DNA from: Streptomyces lucensis JCM 4490
GTDB taxonomy: Bacteria; Actinomycetota; Actinomycetes; Streptomycetales; Streptomycetaceae
Assembly: GCF_014650035.1 (NCBI RefSeq)
Contig: NZ_BMUE01000002.1
Location: 744,001 to 808,000 of the forward strand
Direction: 5' to 3'
Length of the DNA: 64,000 bases
Position numbers and translations under genes: made by a program. Of the stretch, positions 55,229 through 62,445 are shown in pieces. The notes under the pieces were generated by a model, which saw only the letters and a list, made by a program, of their open reading frames with translations, had not been told where the DNA came from and ran no database searches. Each line of letters starts with the position of its first letter. Within the stretch, counting starts at the first letter, position 1.

Positions 55229-55770
55229 ACCGTCACCGGCGGAACCAGTTCGTGCAGGTCGCGGGCGAGGGCCGTCAGCCGTCCGCCGGACTCCACCCGG
55301 CACACCACCGGGTAGGCGTTCACCCCGAACGCGGCCTCCACGGCCCGCGCCCCCTCACCGGTGACGACCGTGGCGACCGGGGACAGCAGCGACGCGTACT
55401 CCCGTTCCTGCTCCTCGGCGTCCCCTCGGCCGGGGACGACCACGGCGAGCACCTCGGCGGCGGACCGTCCGGAACGGCCGACCGTCTCCACGAATCGCGG
55501 GAGCAACTCCGCGCAGGGCCCGCAGCCGGGCGCGAAGAACGCGGCGAGCGCGCCGTCCGGAATCGTCCGCGCGGTGATGTCCCGGCCGTCGGGCAGGCGC
55601 GCGGTGAAATCCTCCAGCACCGTTCCCACGCTCTCCGCGTCCGTCACCGGAAAAGCGGGCGGGGCGTCACGGTTTCCCGCGCGGAGTCTGCGGATGATTC
55701 CGTAGGCCAGCAGCAGGTTCAGCAGACCCAGAGCAGTGGAGAACACCACGGCGGCGGCGAGCAGCGACAC
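55225..55770 (-). CDS. Membrane-anchored thioredoxin-like protein (MauD/TlpA type)
   Basis: A 181-residue protein. One N-terminal TM helix (LLAAAVVFSTALGLLNLLLAYGII) anchors an extracytoplasmic thioredoxin fold with APGCGPCAELLPRF (CGPC active site) and NAYPVVC (cis-Pro region: YPVV). It resembles MauD, the disulfide helper of methylamine dehydrogenase, which is always paired with MauE. GTG 55770 follows GGGAGAG; longer in-frame readings into the mauE-like gene were rejected. It is coupled to the ABC gene and likely forms or shuffles disulfides in the exported peptide. Confidence 0.85.
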   Translation of the reverse strand: MSLLAAAVVFSTALGLLNLLLAYGIIRRLRAGNRDAPPAFPVTDAESVGTVLEDFTARLPDGRDITARTIPDGALAAFFAPGCGPCAELLPRFVETVGRSGRSAAEVLAVVVPGRGDAEEQEREYASLLSPVATVVTGEGARAVEAAFGVNAYPVVCRVESGGRLTALARDLHELVPPVTV

Positions 55771-55793
55771 TTGTCTCTCCCATGCGGACAGTA

Positions 55794-56312
55794 CTAGTCG
55801 GACAGTGCGAAAAGGGCGAGGATGTCGTCGAGGAGGACGACCAGACCGGCCAGGACCGCGCCGGTGAGCACGGCCAGCAGCAGCCCGGCCAACCGGCCCG
55901 GGCCGGCCCCCGCGGTCGACAGACCCACCGCCGCGACGGCCGTCAGTACGGTGTTGCGCGCGACGTGCCGGGCCCCGAAGGGCGCCCCCGACGCCCCGAA
56001 GCAGGGGCACGACGCAGCCGTCCCACGCCGCAGCACGACCACCACCGCCAGCGTGAACGCGCCGAGCAGCAGGAGCGCCAGCGCCAGCCCGGCCCGTGCC
56101 GTGGCCGGCCCAAGGAGCAGCGGGGGTACCACGGCCTCCGCACCGGCCACCGCCGCCGCGACCACGCGGACGAGGCGTGCGGGCACCACCCGCAGGTCCG
56201 AGAGCCCGTCGGCGAACGCCCCGAACGCGCCGCGCCCGCGCAGTTTGCCGAACGCCGACGCCCCGAAGACGAAACCGAGGAAAGCCCGGCACACCACCGC
56301 TGTGTACAGCAC
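55794..56312 (-). CDS. MauE/DoxX-like redox membrane protein
   Basis: A 172-residue protein with four TM segments: VVCRAFLGFVFGASAFGKL, LVRVVAAAVAGAEAVVPPLLL, GLALALLLLGAFTLAVVVVL and a C-terminal pair. The loop RRGTAASCPCFGASGAPFGARHVARN carries the CxCFG motif of the MauE family. MauE works with MauD in disulfide formation in methylamine dehydrogenase. No methylamine genes are present here. It starts at GTG 56312, is first in the four-gene operon and diverges from the precursor gene. Confidence 0.82.
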   Translation of the reverse strand: MLYTAVVCRAFLGFVFGASAFGKLRGRGAFGAFADGLSDLRVVPARLVRVVAAAVAGAEAVVPPLLLGPATARAGLALALLLLGAFTLAVVVVLRRGTAASCPCFGASGAPFGARHVARNTVLTAVAAVGLSTAGAGPGRLAGLLLAVLTGAVLAGLVVLLDDILALFALSD

Positions 56313-56410
56313 TTCCTTTTACTCCCTCCCTCGGCGATTCCCGGACGGGCGAGTGAAAGCGGGTCCGGGAACGCGGAACGCGTGACGCGGCGGCCCAGGC
56401 TAGGAGAAGC

Positions 56411-56454
56411 GCATACACGCGGCATACAGATGAGACGGAAGGCGCCGTGTATGC
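56411..56454. promoter_or_regulatory. Heptamer repeats, probable SARP operator
   Basis: GCATACA occurs at 56411-56417 and 56422-56428, exactly 11 bp apart (one helical turn). An inverted copy, TGTATGC, occurs at 56448-56454. SARPs bind direct heptamers spaced 11 bp, and the SARP gene lies 300 bp away. The site sits in the 207-bp gap between the mauE-like gene and the precursor gene, and the inverted copy could serve the opposite promoter. Confidence 0.65.
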
Positions 56455-56519
56455 CGGATGCTTAGCCTGCCCGGGAATTCGGCCGCACACGGTGGCCGAA
56501 CCGAAAAGGGGGTTTTCCC

Positions 56520-56720
56520 TTGCTCCAGCGATTCGCGGACGCACTGGTGAACCGGCTCGCGCCGAAGGTCACCGCCGACGCCACCTGGTGGACCCAGACC
56601 AAGTGCACGGGCGGCTGTTCGTCCTACCCGGCCTACCAGGCGAAGTACACCCGCCAGTGCTGGGACTCCACCGGCACCTGCACGAGCTGGACCAACACCG
56701 GCACCTGCTGCAGCTCCTGA
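56520..56720 (+). CDS. Six-cysteine peptide precursor (66 aa)
   Basis: A 66-residue peptide starting at TTG 56520, 7 bp after AAGGGGG. The leader (residues 1-21) is an amphipathic LQRFADALVNRLAPKVTADA, without a hydrophobic core. It ends in an A-D-A site that fits signal-peptidase specificity. The predicted core is residues 22-66: TWWTQTKCTGGCSSYPAYQA and on to a GTCCSS end. Its Cys are at 29, 33, 47, 54, 63 and 64 (three possible disulfides), and it is rich in Thr, Ser, Gly, Trp and Tyr. The product may be a secreted antimicrobial or signalling peptide. I do not recognise a known family. Confidence 0.75.
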   Translation: MLQRFADALVNRLAPKVTADATWWTQTKCTGGCSSYPAYQAKYTRQCWDSTGTCTSWTNTGTCCSS

Positions 56721-56729
56721 GACGGTGCG

Positions 56730-56770
56730 GCGCGCTGCCCCGGTCGCTCACGCGCTCCGGGGCAGCGCGC
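56730..56770. terminator. Bidirectional terminator between precursor and SARP genes
   Basis: GCGCGCTGCCCCGG (56730-56743) and CCGGGGCAGCGCGC (56757-56770) form a perfect 14-bp stem with a 13-nt loop. It starts 10 bp after the precursor stop and spans the SARP stop codon at 56748. Confidence 0.75.
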
Positions 56771-57551
56771 CCGTCAGCTCCGCGTACAGGGAGCGCAGCT
56801 CCCCGCCCGGGGCGATGCCCAGTTCGTCCCGGAAGACCGCGCACGCGGCGCGGTACGACTCGCTGACACCGCCCAGTTCCCCGATGCGGTGATGCGCGCG
56901 CATCCGCAGCGCCCAGCTCCGGGAGCGCAGCGGCGCCGAGGCCAGCAGACCGGTCAGATCACGCAGCGCCGCCCGCGGTTCACCGACCCACAGGTGGGCC
57001 TCGGCCAGGTCCTCCACCGCCCGCATCCGCTCCTCGTCGAGGTGGTCGAGCGCACCGGCCAGCGGGCCGAGGCGGGGCACTCCCACCGCCGCGCGGTCGC
57101 CGTCCCACAGACCGAGGGCCGGCCCGAGCAGCCGGGTCGCGCGTGCCGCGTCGCCGGCGAGCAGGGCGGCCCGGCCCGCCGCCGACGACTCCAGGAACCG
57201 CAGGTGGTCGCAGTCCCCGGGCTCCGCGTGCAGCGTGTAGCCGCCGTCACCGCCGGCGAGGGCACCGGCCCGGGACGCAGCGCCGGACGCGGCGCCGGCG
57301 CAGAGGGCGGTGCGCAGGGCGCTGGCGTGCGTGCGGATGTTGGCCACCGCGGAGCGTGGCGGCTCGCCGTCCCACAGCGCCTCCTGGATCGCGTCGAGGG
57401 AGACGCGGCGGCCCGCCCGTAACAGCAGGACCACCAGCAGGGCGCGGGGCTTGACGCCCCGGACGCCGACCGGGTCCGGGCCGATCCCCACCCGGCCGAG
57501 TACGCGGAAACGTGCGGGTTCCGTTGCCGGGAAAAACCCTGGTCCCGCCAT
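56748..57551 (-). CDS. SARP-family pathway activator
   Basis: A 267-residue Streptomyces antibiotic regulatory protein. An OmpR-like winged helix (RFRVLGRVGIG..VGVRGVKPRALLVVLLLRAGRRVSLDAIQEALWDGEPPRSAVANIRTHASALRTAL, residues about 14-95) is followed by a BTAD domain. It ends RDELGIAPGGELRSLYAELTG. It has no NB-ARC part, so it is the short ActII-ORF4 class of pathway-specific activator. ATG 57551; AAGGAG is 10-12 bp upstream. It most likely switches on the divergent precursor and export genes. Confidence 0.88.
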   Translation of the reverse strand: MAGPGFFPATEPARFRVLGRVGIGPDPVGVRGVKPRALLVVLLLRAGRRVSLDAIQEALWDGEPPRSAVANIRTHASALRTALCAGAASGAASRAGALAGGDGGYTLHAEPGDCDHLRFLESSAAGRAALLAGDAARATRLLGPALGLWDGDRAAVGVPRLGPLAGALDHLDEERMRAVEDLAEAHLWVGEPRAALRDLTGLLASAPLRSRSWALRMRAHHRIGELGGVSESYRAACAVFRDELGIAPGGELRSLYAELTGALPRSA

Positions 57552-57663
57552 CGTGGTGCGGCTCCTTTCCGGACCCGGCCGCGTGGGCCGGGACGCGAGG
57601 GAAGTGACGACGTGGAGCCTGTGCCGGGCGAACTGGCGCAGTCAAGACGCGAGTTGGAAATAT

Positions 57664-57682
57664 TTTCAGCATCTTGCTGAAA
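57664..57682. promoter_or_regulatory. Perfect palindrome with CTTGCTG core upstream of the amylase
   Basis: TTTCAGCA-TCT-TGCTGAAA, a 19-bp perfect palindrome containing CTTGCTG, lies 166 bp before the amylase start and 113 bp before the divergent SARP start. It is the best MalR operator candidate for the amylase. The rest of the 296-bp gap (57552-57847) shows no gene. Confidence 0.6.
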
Positions 57683-57847
57683 CATCACGGCGGGGGATAC
57701 GGTCCGCCACACGTCCGAGTGGTTGAGCGGGCGACAGTTGCACCCAGGACGATCGTGCGGTCCCCGTGCCCCCACGCCCGCCGTCCGTTCCGCCCCCGCA
57801 CCCGGCACACCCCCCACCCGCACGACGAAGTGCAGGAGTACACACAC

Positions 57848-59230
57848 ATGGCCAGGAGAACCCTGGCCGCCACCGCCGCCCTCGCGGCCGGCCTGGCGGC
57901 CTCGCTGACCGTTCCCACCGGCACCGCCCATGCCTCCCCACCGGGCACCAAGGACGTCACCGCCGTCCTCTTCGAGTGGAAGTACGCCTCGGTGGCCCGC
58001 GAGTGCACCAGCACCCTCGGCCCCGCCGGCTACGGCTACGTCCAGGTCTCCCCGCCCGCCGAGCACATACAGGGCTCGCAGTGGTGGACGTCGTACCAGC
58101 CGGTCAGCTACAAGATCGCCGGCCGTCTCGGTGACCGCGCCGCCTTCCAGAGCATGGTGAACACCTGCCACTCGGCGGGCGTGAAGGTCGTCGTCGACAC
58201 GGTGGTCAACCACATGTCGGCGGGCAGCGGCACCGGAACCGGCGGCTCGTCGTACACGAAGTACGACTACCCGGGCCTGTACTCGTCCCACGACTTCGAC
58301 GACTGCACCTCCCAGGTCGGCGACTACGCCGACCGCTGGAACGTCCAGCACTGCGAACTCGTCGGCCTGGCCGACCTGGACACCGGCGAGGACTACGTCC
58401 GCAGGACCGTCGCGGGCTACATGAACGACCTCCTGACCCTGGGCGTCGACGGCTTCCGCATCGACGCCGCCAAACACATCCCGGCCGCCGACCTCGCCGA
58501 CATCAAGAGCCGCCTGACCAACCCTTCCGTCTACTGGAAGCAGGAGGTCATCCACGGCGCGAACGAGGCCGTCCAGCCGTCCGAGTACACCGGCAACGGC
58601 GACGTCCAGGAGTTCCGCTACGCCTACGACCTCAAGCGGGTCTTCACCAGCGAGAAGCTGGCCTACCTCACCAACTACGGCGAGGGCTGGGGCTACCTGA
58701 GCAGGTCGGTGGCCGGCGTCTTCGTCGACAACCACGACACCGAGCGCAACGGTTCGACCCTCAACTACAAGAGCGGCGCCGACTACACCCTGGCCAACGT
58801 CTTCATGCTCGCCTGGCCCTACGGAGCCCCGGACGTGAACTCCGGCTACGAGTGGTCGGACGCGGACGCCGGGCCGCCGAACGGCGGCCAGGTGAACGCC
58901 TGCTGGCAGGACGGCTGGAAGTGCCAGCACGCCTGGCCGGAGATCAGGTCCATGGTCGGCTTCCGCAACGCGACCCGCGGACAGCCGGTCACCAACTGGT
59001 GGGACAACGGCAACGACGCGATCGCCTTCGGGCGGGGCGGCAAGGGCTACGTGGCCATCAACCACGAGTCGTCGTCCCTCAGCCGGACCTACCAGACCTC
59101 GCTGCCGGCGGGCACGTACTGCAACGTGCAGAACAACACGACGGTGACCGTTGACTCCGGCGGGCAGTTCACCGCCACCCTCGGCGCGAACACGGCGCTG
59201 GCGATCCACGCCGGCAAGTCGAGCTGCTGA
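57848..59230 (+). CDS. aml: Secreted GH13 alpha-amylase without starch-binding domain
   Basis: A 460-residue secreted endo-acting starch hydrolase. The signal peptide covers residues 1-27 ([28 protein letters not shown]). The GH13 regions are [18 protein letters not shown] (nucleophile Asp, about residue 205), QEVIHG (Glu, about 232) and FVDNHDTER (Asp, about 294). A calcium and chloride site is likely (NHM, RID, R in NATRG). The chain ends at domain C with Cys 460. Well-studied Streptomyces amylases are about 566 residues, with a C-terminal CBM20 starch-binding domain that is missing here. Confidence 0.93.
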   Translation: MARRTLAATAALAAGLAASLTVPTGTAHASPPGTKDVTAVLFEWKYASVARECTSTLGPAGYGYVQVSPPAEHIQGSQWWTSYQPVSYKIAGRLGDRAAFQSMVNTCHSAGVKVVVDTVVNHMSAGSGTGTGGSSYTKYDYPGLYSSHDFDDCTSQVGDYADRWNVQHCELVGLADLDTGEDYVRRTVAGYMNDLLTLGVDGFRIDAAKHIPAADLADIKSRLTNPSVYWKQEVIHGANEAVQPSEYTGNGDVQEFRYAYDLKRVFTSEKLAYLTNYGEGWGYLSRSVAGVFVDNHDTERNGSTLNYKSGADYTLANVFMLAWPYGAPDVNSGYEWSDADAGPPNGGQVNACWQDGWKCQHAWPEIRSMVGFRNATRGQPVTNWWDNGNDAIAFGRGGKGYVAINHESSSLSRTYQTSLPAGTYCNVQNNTTVTVDSGGQFTATLGANTALAIHAGKSSC

Positions 59231-59241
59231 ATCCCGCCCGA

Positions 59242-59276
59242 CCGGAGCAACCGCGCGTGCGCGGTCCCCGCTCCGG
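59242..59276 (+). terminator. Amylase terminator
   Basis: A two-part stem, CCGGAGC (59242-59248) with GCTCCGG (59270-59276) and inner CCGCGC (59251-59256) with GCGCGG (59259-59264), 12 bp after the amylase stop. Confidence 0.65.
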
Positions 59277-59291
59277 TCCGAGGCTTGCTCC

Positions 59292-60752
59292 ATGAGCATC
59301 CGTCCCTGGGTCGTCGTCGAGGCACCCGACGGCCGGGGTCTGCGCCGGGTCACCGTCGGCAGCGACGCTGCCGGCGGTGTCTGGTCGCTGCGCGAACTGC
59401 GGAAGCTGCTGGCCCGCCGCGGGCACCCCGACGTGGACGTGAACGACCCGGCGTGCGTGTACTGGCGCGGAGGGGGCAGTGACACGTGGCCCGACCGGGC
59501 CTGGCGGCGGCGGACGGTAGGCGTCCTGATGGTGGCGGGGCTGCTCGCCTCCGCGGCGCTCAACGGAAAGATCGGCTGGCCGGACGCCTTCAACGCACTG
59601 ACCTTCGCGCAACGGATAACCGGCGCCCTCTTCGTCCTGTCCGGGTTCATCCTGGTCGCGGCGGCGATAGCAGTGCTCGACCACTGGGGTAAACGGCATT
59701 CCAGGATCTCCGGTGCGATCGCCCTGCTCGGCGTCCTCATCGCACTGGCCACCGACAGTCTGCTCGTCCTGATGTGGCTGGACGAGAGGGAGTACACGCC
59801 CTACATGCTGGTCTTCATGCCGCTCTGGTGCTGGTCGGTGTGGGCGCTGTGCCTGCTGCTGCGGGAGAAATCGTGGCAGGGCCTGCCGCACCCCAGGAAA
59901 TTCGCGGCCGGAGTGGTCGTATCGGGTCTCTTCACCGCACTGAGCCTGGCGTACTCCACCTTGTACGAACCCACGGTGGCCCCTATGCGTTTCGCTCTGA
60001 AGGCGGAGTTCGGCAGAGTGCGGGCGGACAGCCGGCATCCGTTCCTCCAGGTCCCGCTCAAGCTCTCCGTCAAGAACACCGGATCGTTTCCGGTGTACGT
60101 CATCGTCGACGACTTCACGGTGTACGGCAGAACCGCGCGGTACACCGAGCAGGGAACCTCGCTGGCGGAGACGTGGGAGCAGAGCCTCACCCCCGACAAG
60201 GGCAAAGAGGATGCGGAAACCTATGTCGACCGGTTCGAGTACGCGACCCTGAGCAGTGGACGGCTCCATGTTCCGGGGGACCCCATCGAAAGCGGACAGG
60301 AGGACACCCAGGAGCACGTGCTCCAGATTCCCAGGACCGTCGGCTACGACCTGCTCCGCGTCGACTTCCAGCTCACCTTCATGAGGAAGGACCGCGGGCG
60401 GATCGACGTGAGGCAGTTCCACACGAAGCATCTGTCGTGGAACGAAAGGGACAGTCGTTTCTTCTGCCTGGTGAGGTGGTGTGCGGAACGCATCCTGTAC
60501 CTCGGCCGGGTCCGCCACAACAACAACCTGGTCAACGTGACGCACGGTCCCCGGTATGTGCTGGCCGGCTGGGATCCGGAGCGTCCCCCGCTCTACTCCA
60601 TCTCCTCCTACCACTTCGAGACCCCGCCGCTGCACACTCCCTCCAAAGAGGAGCGGGAGGTGGAGAGGTTCGGCATCTCCGCCGTCGAGACCAGTACCGA
60701 GATCTCCCTGGCGGAGCTCACGAGTTCCCTTCCTGCGCATCGGCCATCTTGA
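59292..60752 (+). CDS. Hypothetical five-TM protein with large extramembrane beta domain
   Basis: A 486-residue protein. The N-terminal 70 residues are soluble (MSIRPWVVVEAPDGRGLRRVTVGSDAAGGVWSLRELRKLLARRG). Five TM helices cover about 74-212. A region of about 270 residues follows (LKLSVKNTGSFPVYVIVDDFTVYGRTARYTEQ..YDLLRVDFQLTFMRKDRGRIDVRQFH) with a beta-sandwich look (conserved KNTGSFPVYV). No catalytic motif is seen. GC is slightly lower than in neighbours and codon use is less biased, hinting at acquisition. It overlaps the convergent gene at its 3' end by 35 bp. Confidence 0.68.
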   Translation: MSIRPWVVVEAPDGRGLRRVTVGSDAAGGVWSLRELRKLLARRGHPDVDVNDPACVYWRGGGSDTWPDRAWRRRTVGVLMVAGLLASAALNGKIGWPDAFNALTFAQRITGALFVLSGFILVAAAIAVLDHWGKRHSRISGAIALLGVLIALATDSLLVLMWLDEREYTPYMLVFMPLWCWSVWALCLLLREKSWQGLPHPRKFAAGVVVSGLFTALSLAYSTLYEPTVAPMRFALKAEFGRVRADSRHPFLQVPLKLSVKNTGSFPVYVIVDDFTVYGRTARYTEQGTSLAETWEQSLTPDKGKEDAETYVDRFEYATLSSGRLHVPGDPIESGQEDTQEHVLQIPRTVGYDLLRVDFQLTFMRKDRGRIDVRQFHTKHLSWNERDSRFFCLVRWCAERILYLGRVRHNNNLVNVTHGPRYVLAGWDPERPPLYSISSYHFETPPLHTPSKEEREVERFGISAVETSTEISLAELTSSLPAHRPS

Positions 60753-62190
60753 CCCAGGTCCCCGACTTAATGCCCGACTCCTGGTCGAGATCCAGAGCGG
60801 CCCGCAGGCAGTGGAGCGCCTTGTCTCCGAGGGTGCTGAACAGTTCCTTGGCCGGTACCGAGTCCGCGAGCGTGGGAACGAGCTTCTTGATGACCATCGG
60901 GGCGTCGGCGATGTGGTCGTTCCGCAGCCGGGCGAGGACGTCCAGGGAGGTGTTCCCCGCTTCCTGGGACTTCCAGAAGTCCTTGACGTCGTCCGGATTC
61001 ATGTTGCCGGGAAGCAATCCCACGAGATCAGTGGTGATGCCCTGCGGGGCGGCCAGGAGAACCGAGTTGGTGCAGACCTCGGCCGCCTTGCCCAGCTGTA
61101 CGTCCGGCAGGGGCTGGGTGGAGAGGAAGGCCTCGTGTTCCTTCTTCACCCGGTCGACCTGTTCCGCCGTTTCCCTGGACAACCCGGAATCATCGGATTC
61201 GTCCACCGACGAACTGGCCTCGTGCGCCGTCTCCGCCAAGGACTTCCGCCCACCGTCGGGCGAATGCCGCTCGCTGATGGTGGACGCCACTGTCGCCAGC
61301 AGCCACAGGGCCCGCGTGGTCTCCTGGCCGCGAGCGCCCGGCATCCCCCTCCCGGACTTCTCGGCGTGATCCGCTTCCGTCCGGCGGGCTGCGGAGTTCA
61401 GGTCCGCGATGATGCCGGCCAGATCCTCCCGTACCCCGGGTGGCGTCTTCGGGTCGCCGACCGCGTCGAGAGCGGATGCCGACTTCCACGCGACATAGAA
61501 GGCGGTGCGCCGCACCTCGGGGGGCAGCCCCGTGCGGCTCGCCGTGTCCAGGGTGGAGACCACCTCCTTCGCCAGCCCCGTCAGCTGCTTCCGCACCGCA
61601 CGCGGCGTCCCTGGATCATTGATCACCTTCAGGGCGGAGTCCACCGCCTGGGCGGTCCGGATGGCCGTGTCACGGTCCTGGGGCGGGGTCCCCGGGTCGT
61701 CCACCGTGTGCAGGGTCGTGGTCAGTTGGCCGACGCTCGGGGCCAGCTCCTCAGGAGCCTCCTGCTTCGCCTGATCCAGGACTGTCGTTGTCTCTTCAAG
61801 CTCCTTCTCCTGCTGCTTCGGGGCCTGGGAAGCCGGCGTGGCGCTTTCCGTGGGGCTGGACGGCTCACCCGACCCACCCGAACCCGACGTGTCCGTCGGG
61901 CTCGACGTCCCGCTCGTTTCGGTCGAGTCCGGCGTCTTGCTCGTGTCGGCCGGGCTCGACGTATCGCTCGTCCCGGTCGAGGAGGGCGGTTCCGACGAGG
62001 AGGGGGTGGCCGGCGACGACTGGCCCGGTGAGGTGCCCGGCGTCGAGGAGCCGGGCGACGGCGGGGACGAAAGCCCGGGTGAGGGAGGTGGAGGTGATGA
62101 CGCCGCCGGGGTCATGGGGAGTGCGAGGGCTGCCGCCGCGGCGGACGCGCCGGTCAGGTACAGGATCTGTCGCCGGGGGAGTCTGGCCAT
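60718..62190 (-). CDS. Exported hypothetical protein with Ser/Pro/Thr-rich linker
   Basis: A 490-residue protein. The signal peptide has a twin-Arg-like start (MARLPRRQILYLTGASAAAAALALP). A low-complexity Ser/Pro/Thr/Gly linker (residues about 30-125) is built of repeated TSSPxDTS units. A helical domain of about 360 residues follows, with a repeated VDDPGTPPQDRDTA / INDPGTPRAVRKQL / VGDPKTPPGVREDL pattern (roughly 40-residue alpha repeats). ATG 62190 is chosen; ATG 62253 would add 21 residues. The function is unknown, probably a cell-surface or wall-associated protein. Confidence 0.68.
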   Translation of the reverse strand: MARLPRRQILYLTGASAAAAALALPMTPAASSPPPPSPGLSSPPSPGSSTPGTSPGQSSPATPSSSEPPSSTGTSDTSSPADTSKTPDSTETSGTSSPTDTSGSGGSGEPSSPTESATPASQAPKQQEKELEETTTVLDQAKQEAPEELAPSVGQLTTTLHTVDDPGTPPQDRDTAIRTAQAVDSALKVINDPGTPRAVRKQLTGLAKEVVSTLDTASRTGLPPEVRRTAFYVAWKSASALDAVGDPKTPPGVREDLAGIIADLNSAARRTEADHAEKSGRGMPGARGQETTRALWLLATVASTISERHSPDGGRKSLAETAHEASSSVDESDDSGLSRETAEQVDRVKKEHEAFLSTQPLPDVQLGKAAEVCTNSVLLAAPQGITTDLVGLLPGNMNPDDVKDFWKSQEAGNTSLDVLARLRNDHIADAPMVIKKLVPTLADSVPAKELFSTLGDKALHCLRAALDLDQESGIKSGTWVKMADAQEGNS

Positions 62191-62291
62191 GGGGAATCCA
62201 GGTGCGGACCGGAAGTCGCCGGGTGCGGCGCTTCGTTCATTCCGGGCAGACATTCGCCACACAAGCCACTCTTCACCCGTTCGGCGCATCC

Positions 62292-62337
62292 GGCAAGTTG
62301 GGTGAAAGATCTTGCCGATACTTTCACGCCTCTTGCT
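62292..62337. promoter_or_regulatory. Candidate MalR region before the pullulanase
   Basis: It contains GCAAG (62292), CTTGC (62310) and CTTGCTG (62331-62337), and an inverted repeat GTGAAAG (62301-62307) with CTTTCAC (62320-62326). It lies in the 255-bp gap between the divergent exported-protein and pullulanase genes, about 110-155 bp before the pullulanase start. Confidence 0.55.
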
Positions 62338-62445
62338 GTAATCCTTTCGGCAGCGGTACGGTCGCGCGGTCGCCCGGCGGGGAAGCCGCGCCCGCGGCGT
62401 CGGGGTCGGACCCAAGAGAGCCGTAATCGCAAGGAGTTACCGCCT

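Noticed and set aside
55225..56312. Methylamine dehydrogenase locus (because of MauD- and MauE-like genes)
   Set aside because: No mauA or mauB subunit genes or electron acceptor gene are present; the pair is more likely used for another disulfide-rich product.
56520..56720. Lantibiotic precursor, because the C-terminus GTCCSS resembles the lacticin 481 group end TCCS
   Set aside because: No LanM, LanB/LanC or other lanthionine synthetase gene is in the cluster or the window, while a disulfide-forming MauD/MauE pair is. The resemblance covers only four residues.
56520..56720. Double-glycine leader cleavage after Gly31-Gly32
   Set aside because: It would fall between Cys29 and Cys33 and remove one Cys, and the ABC transporter has no C39 peptidase domain.
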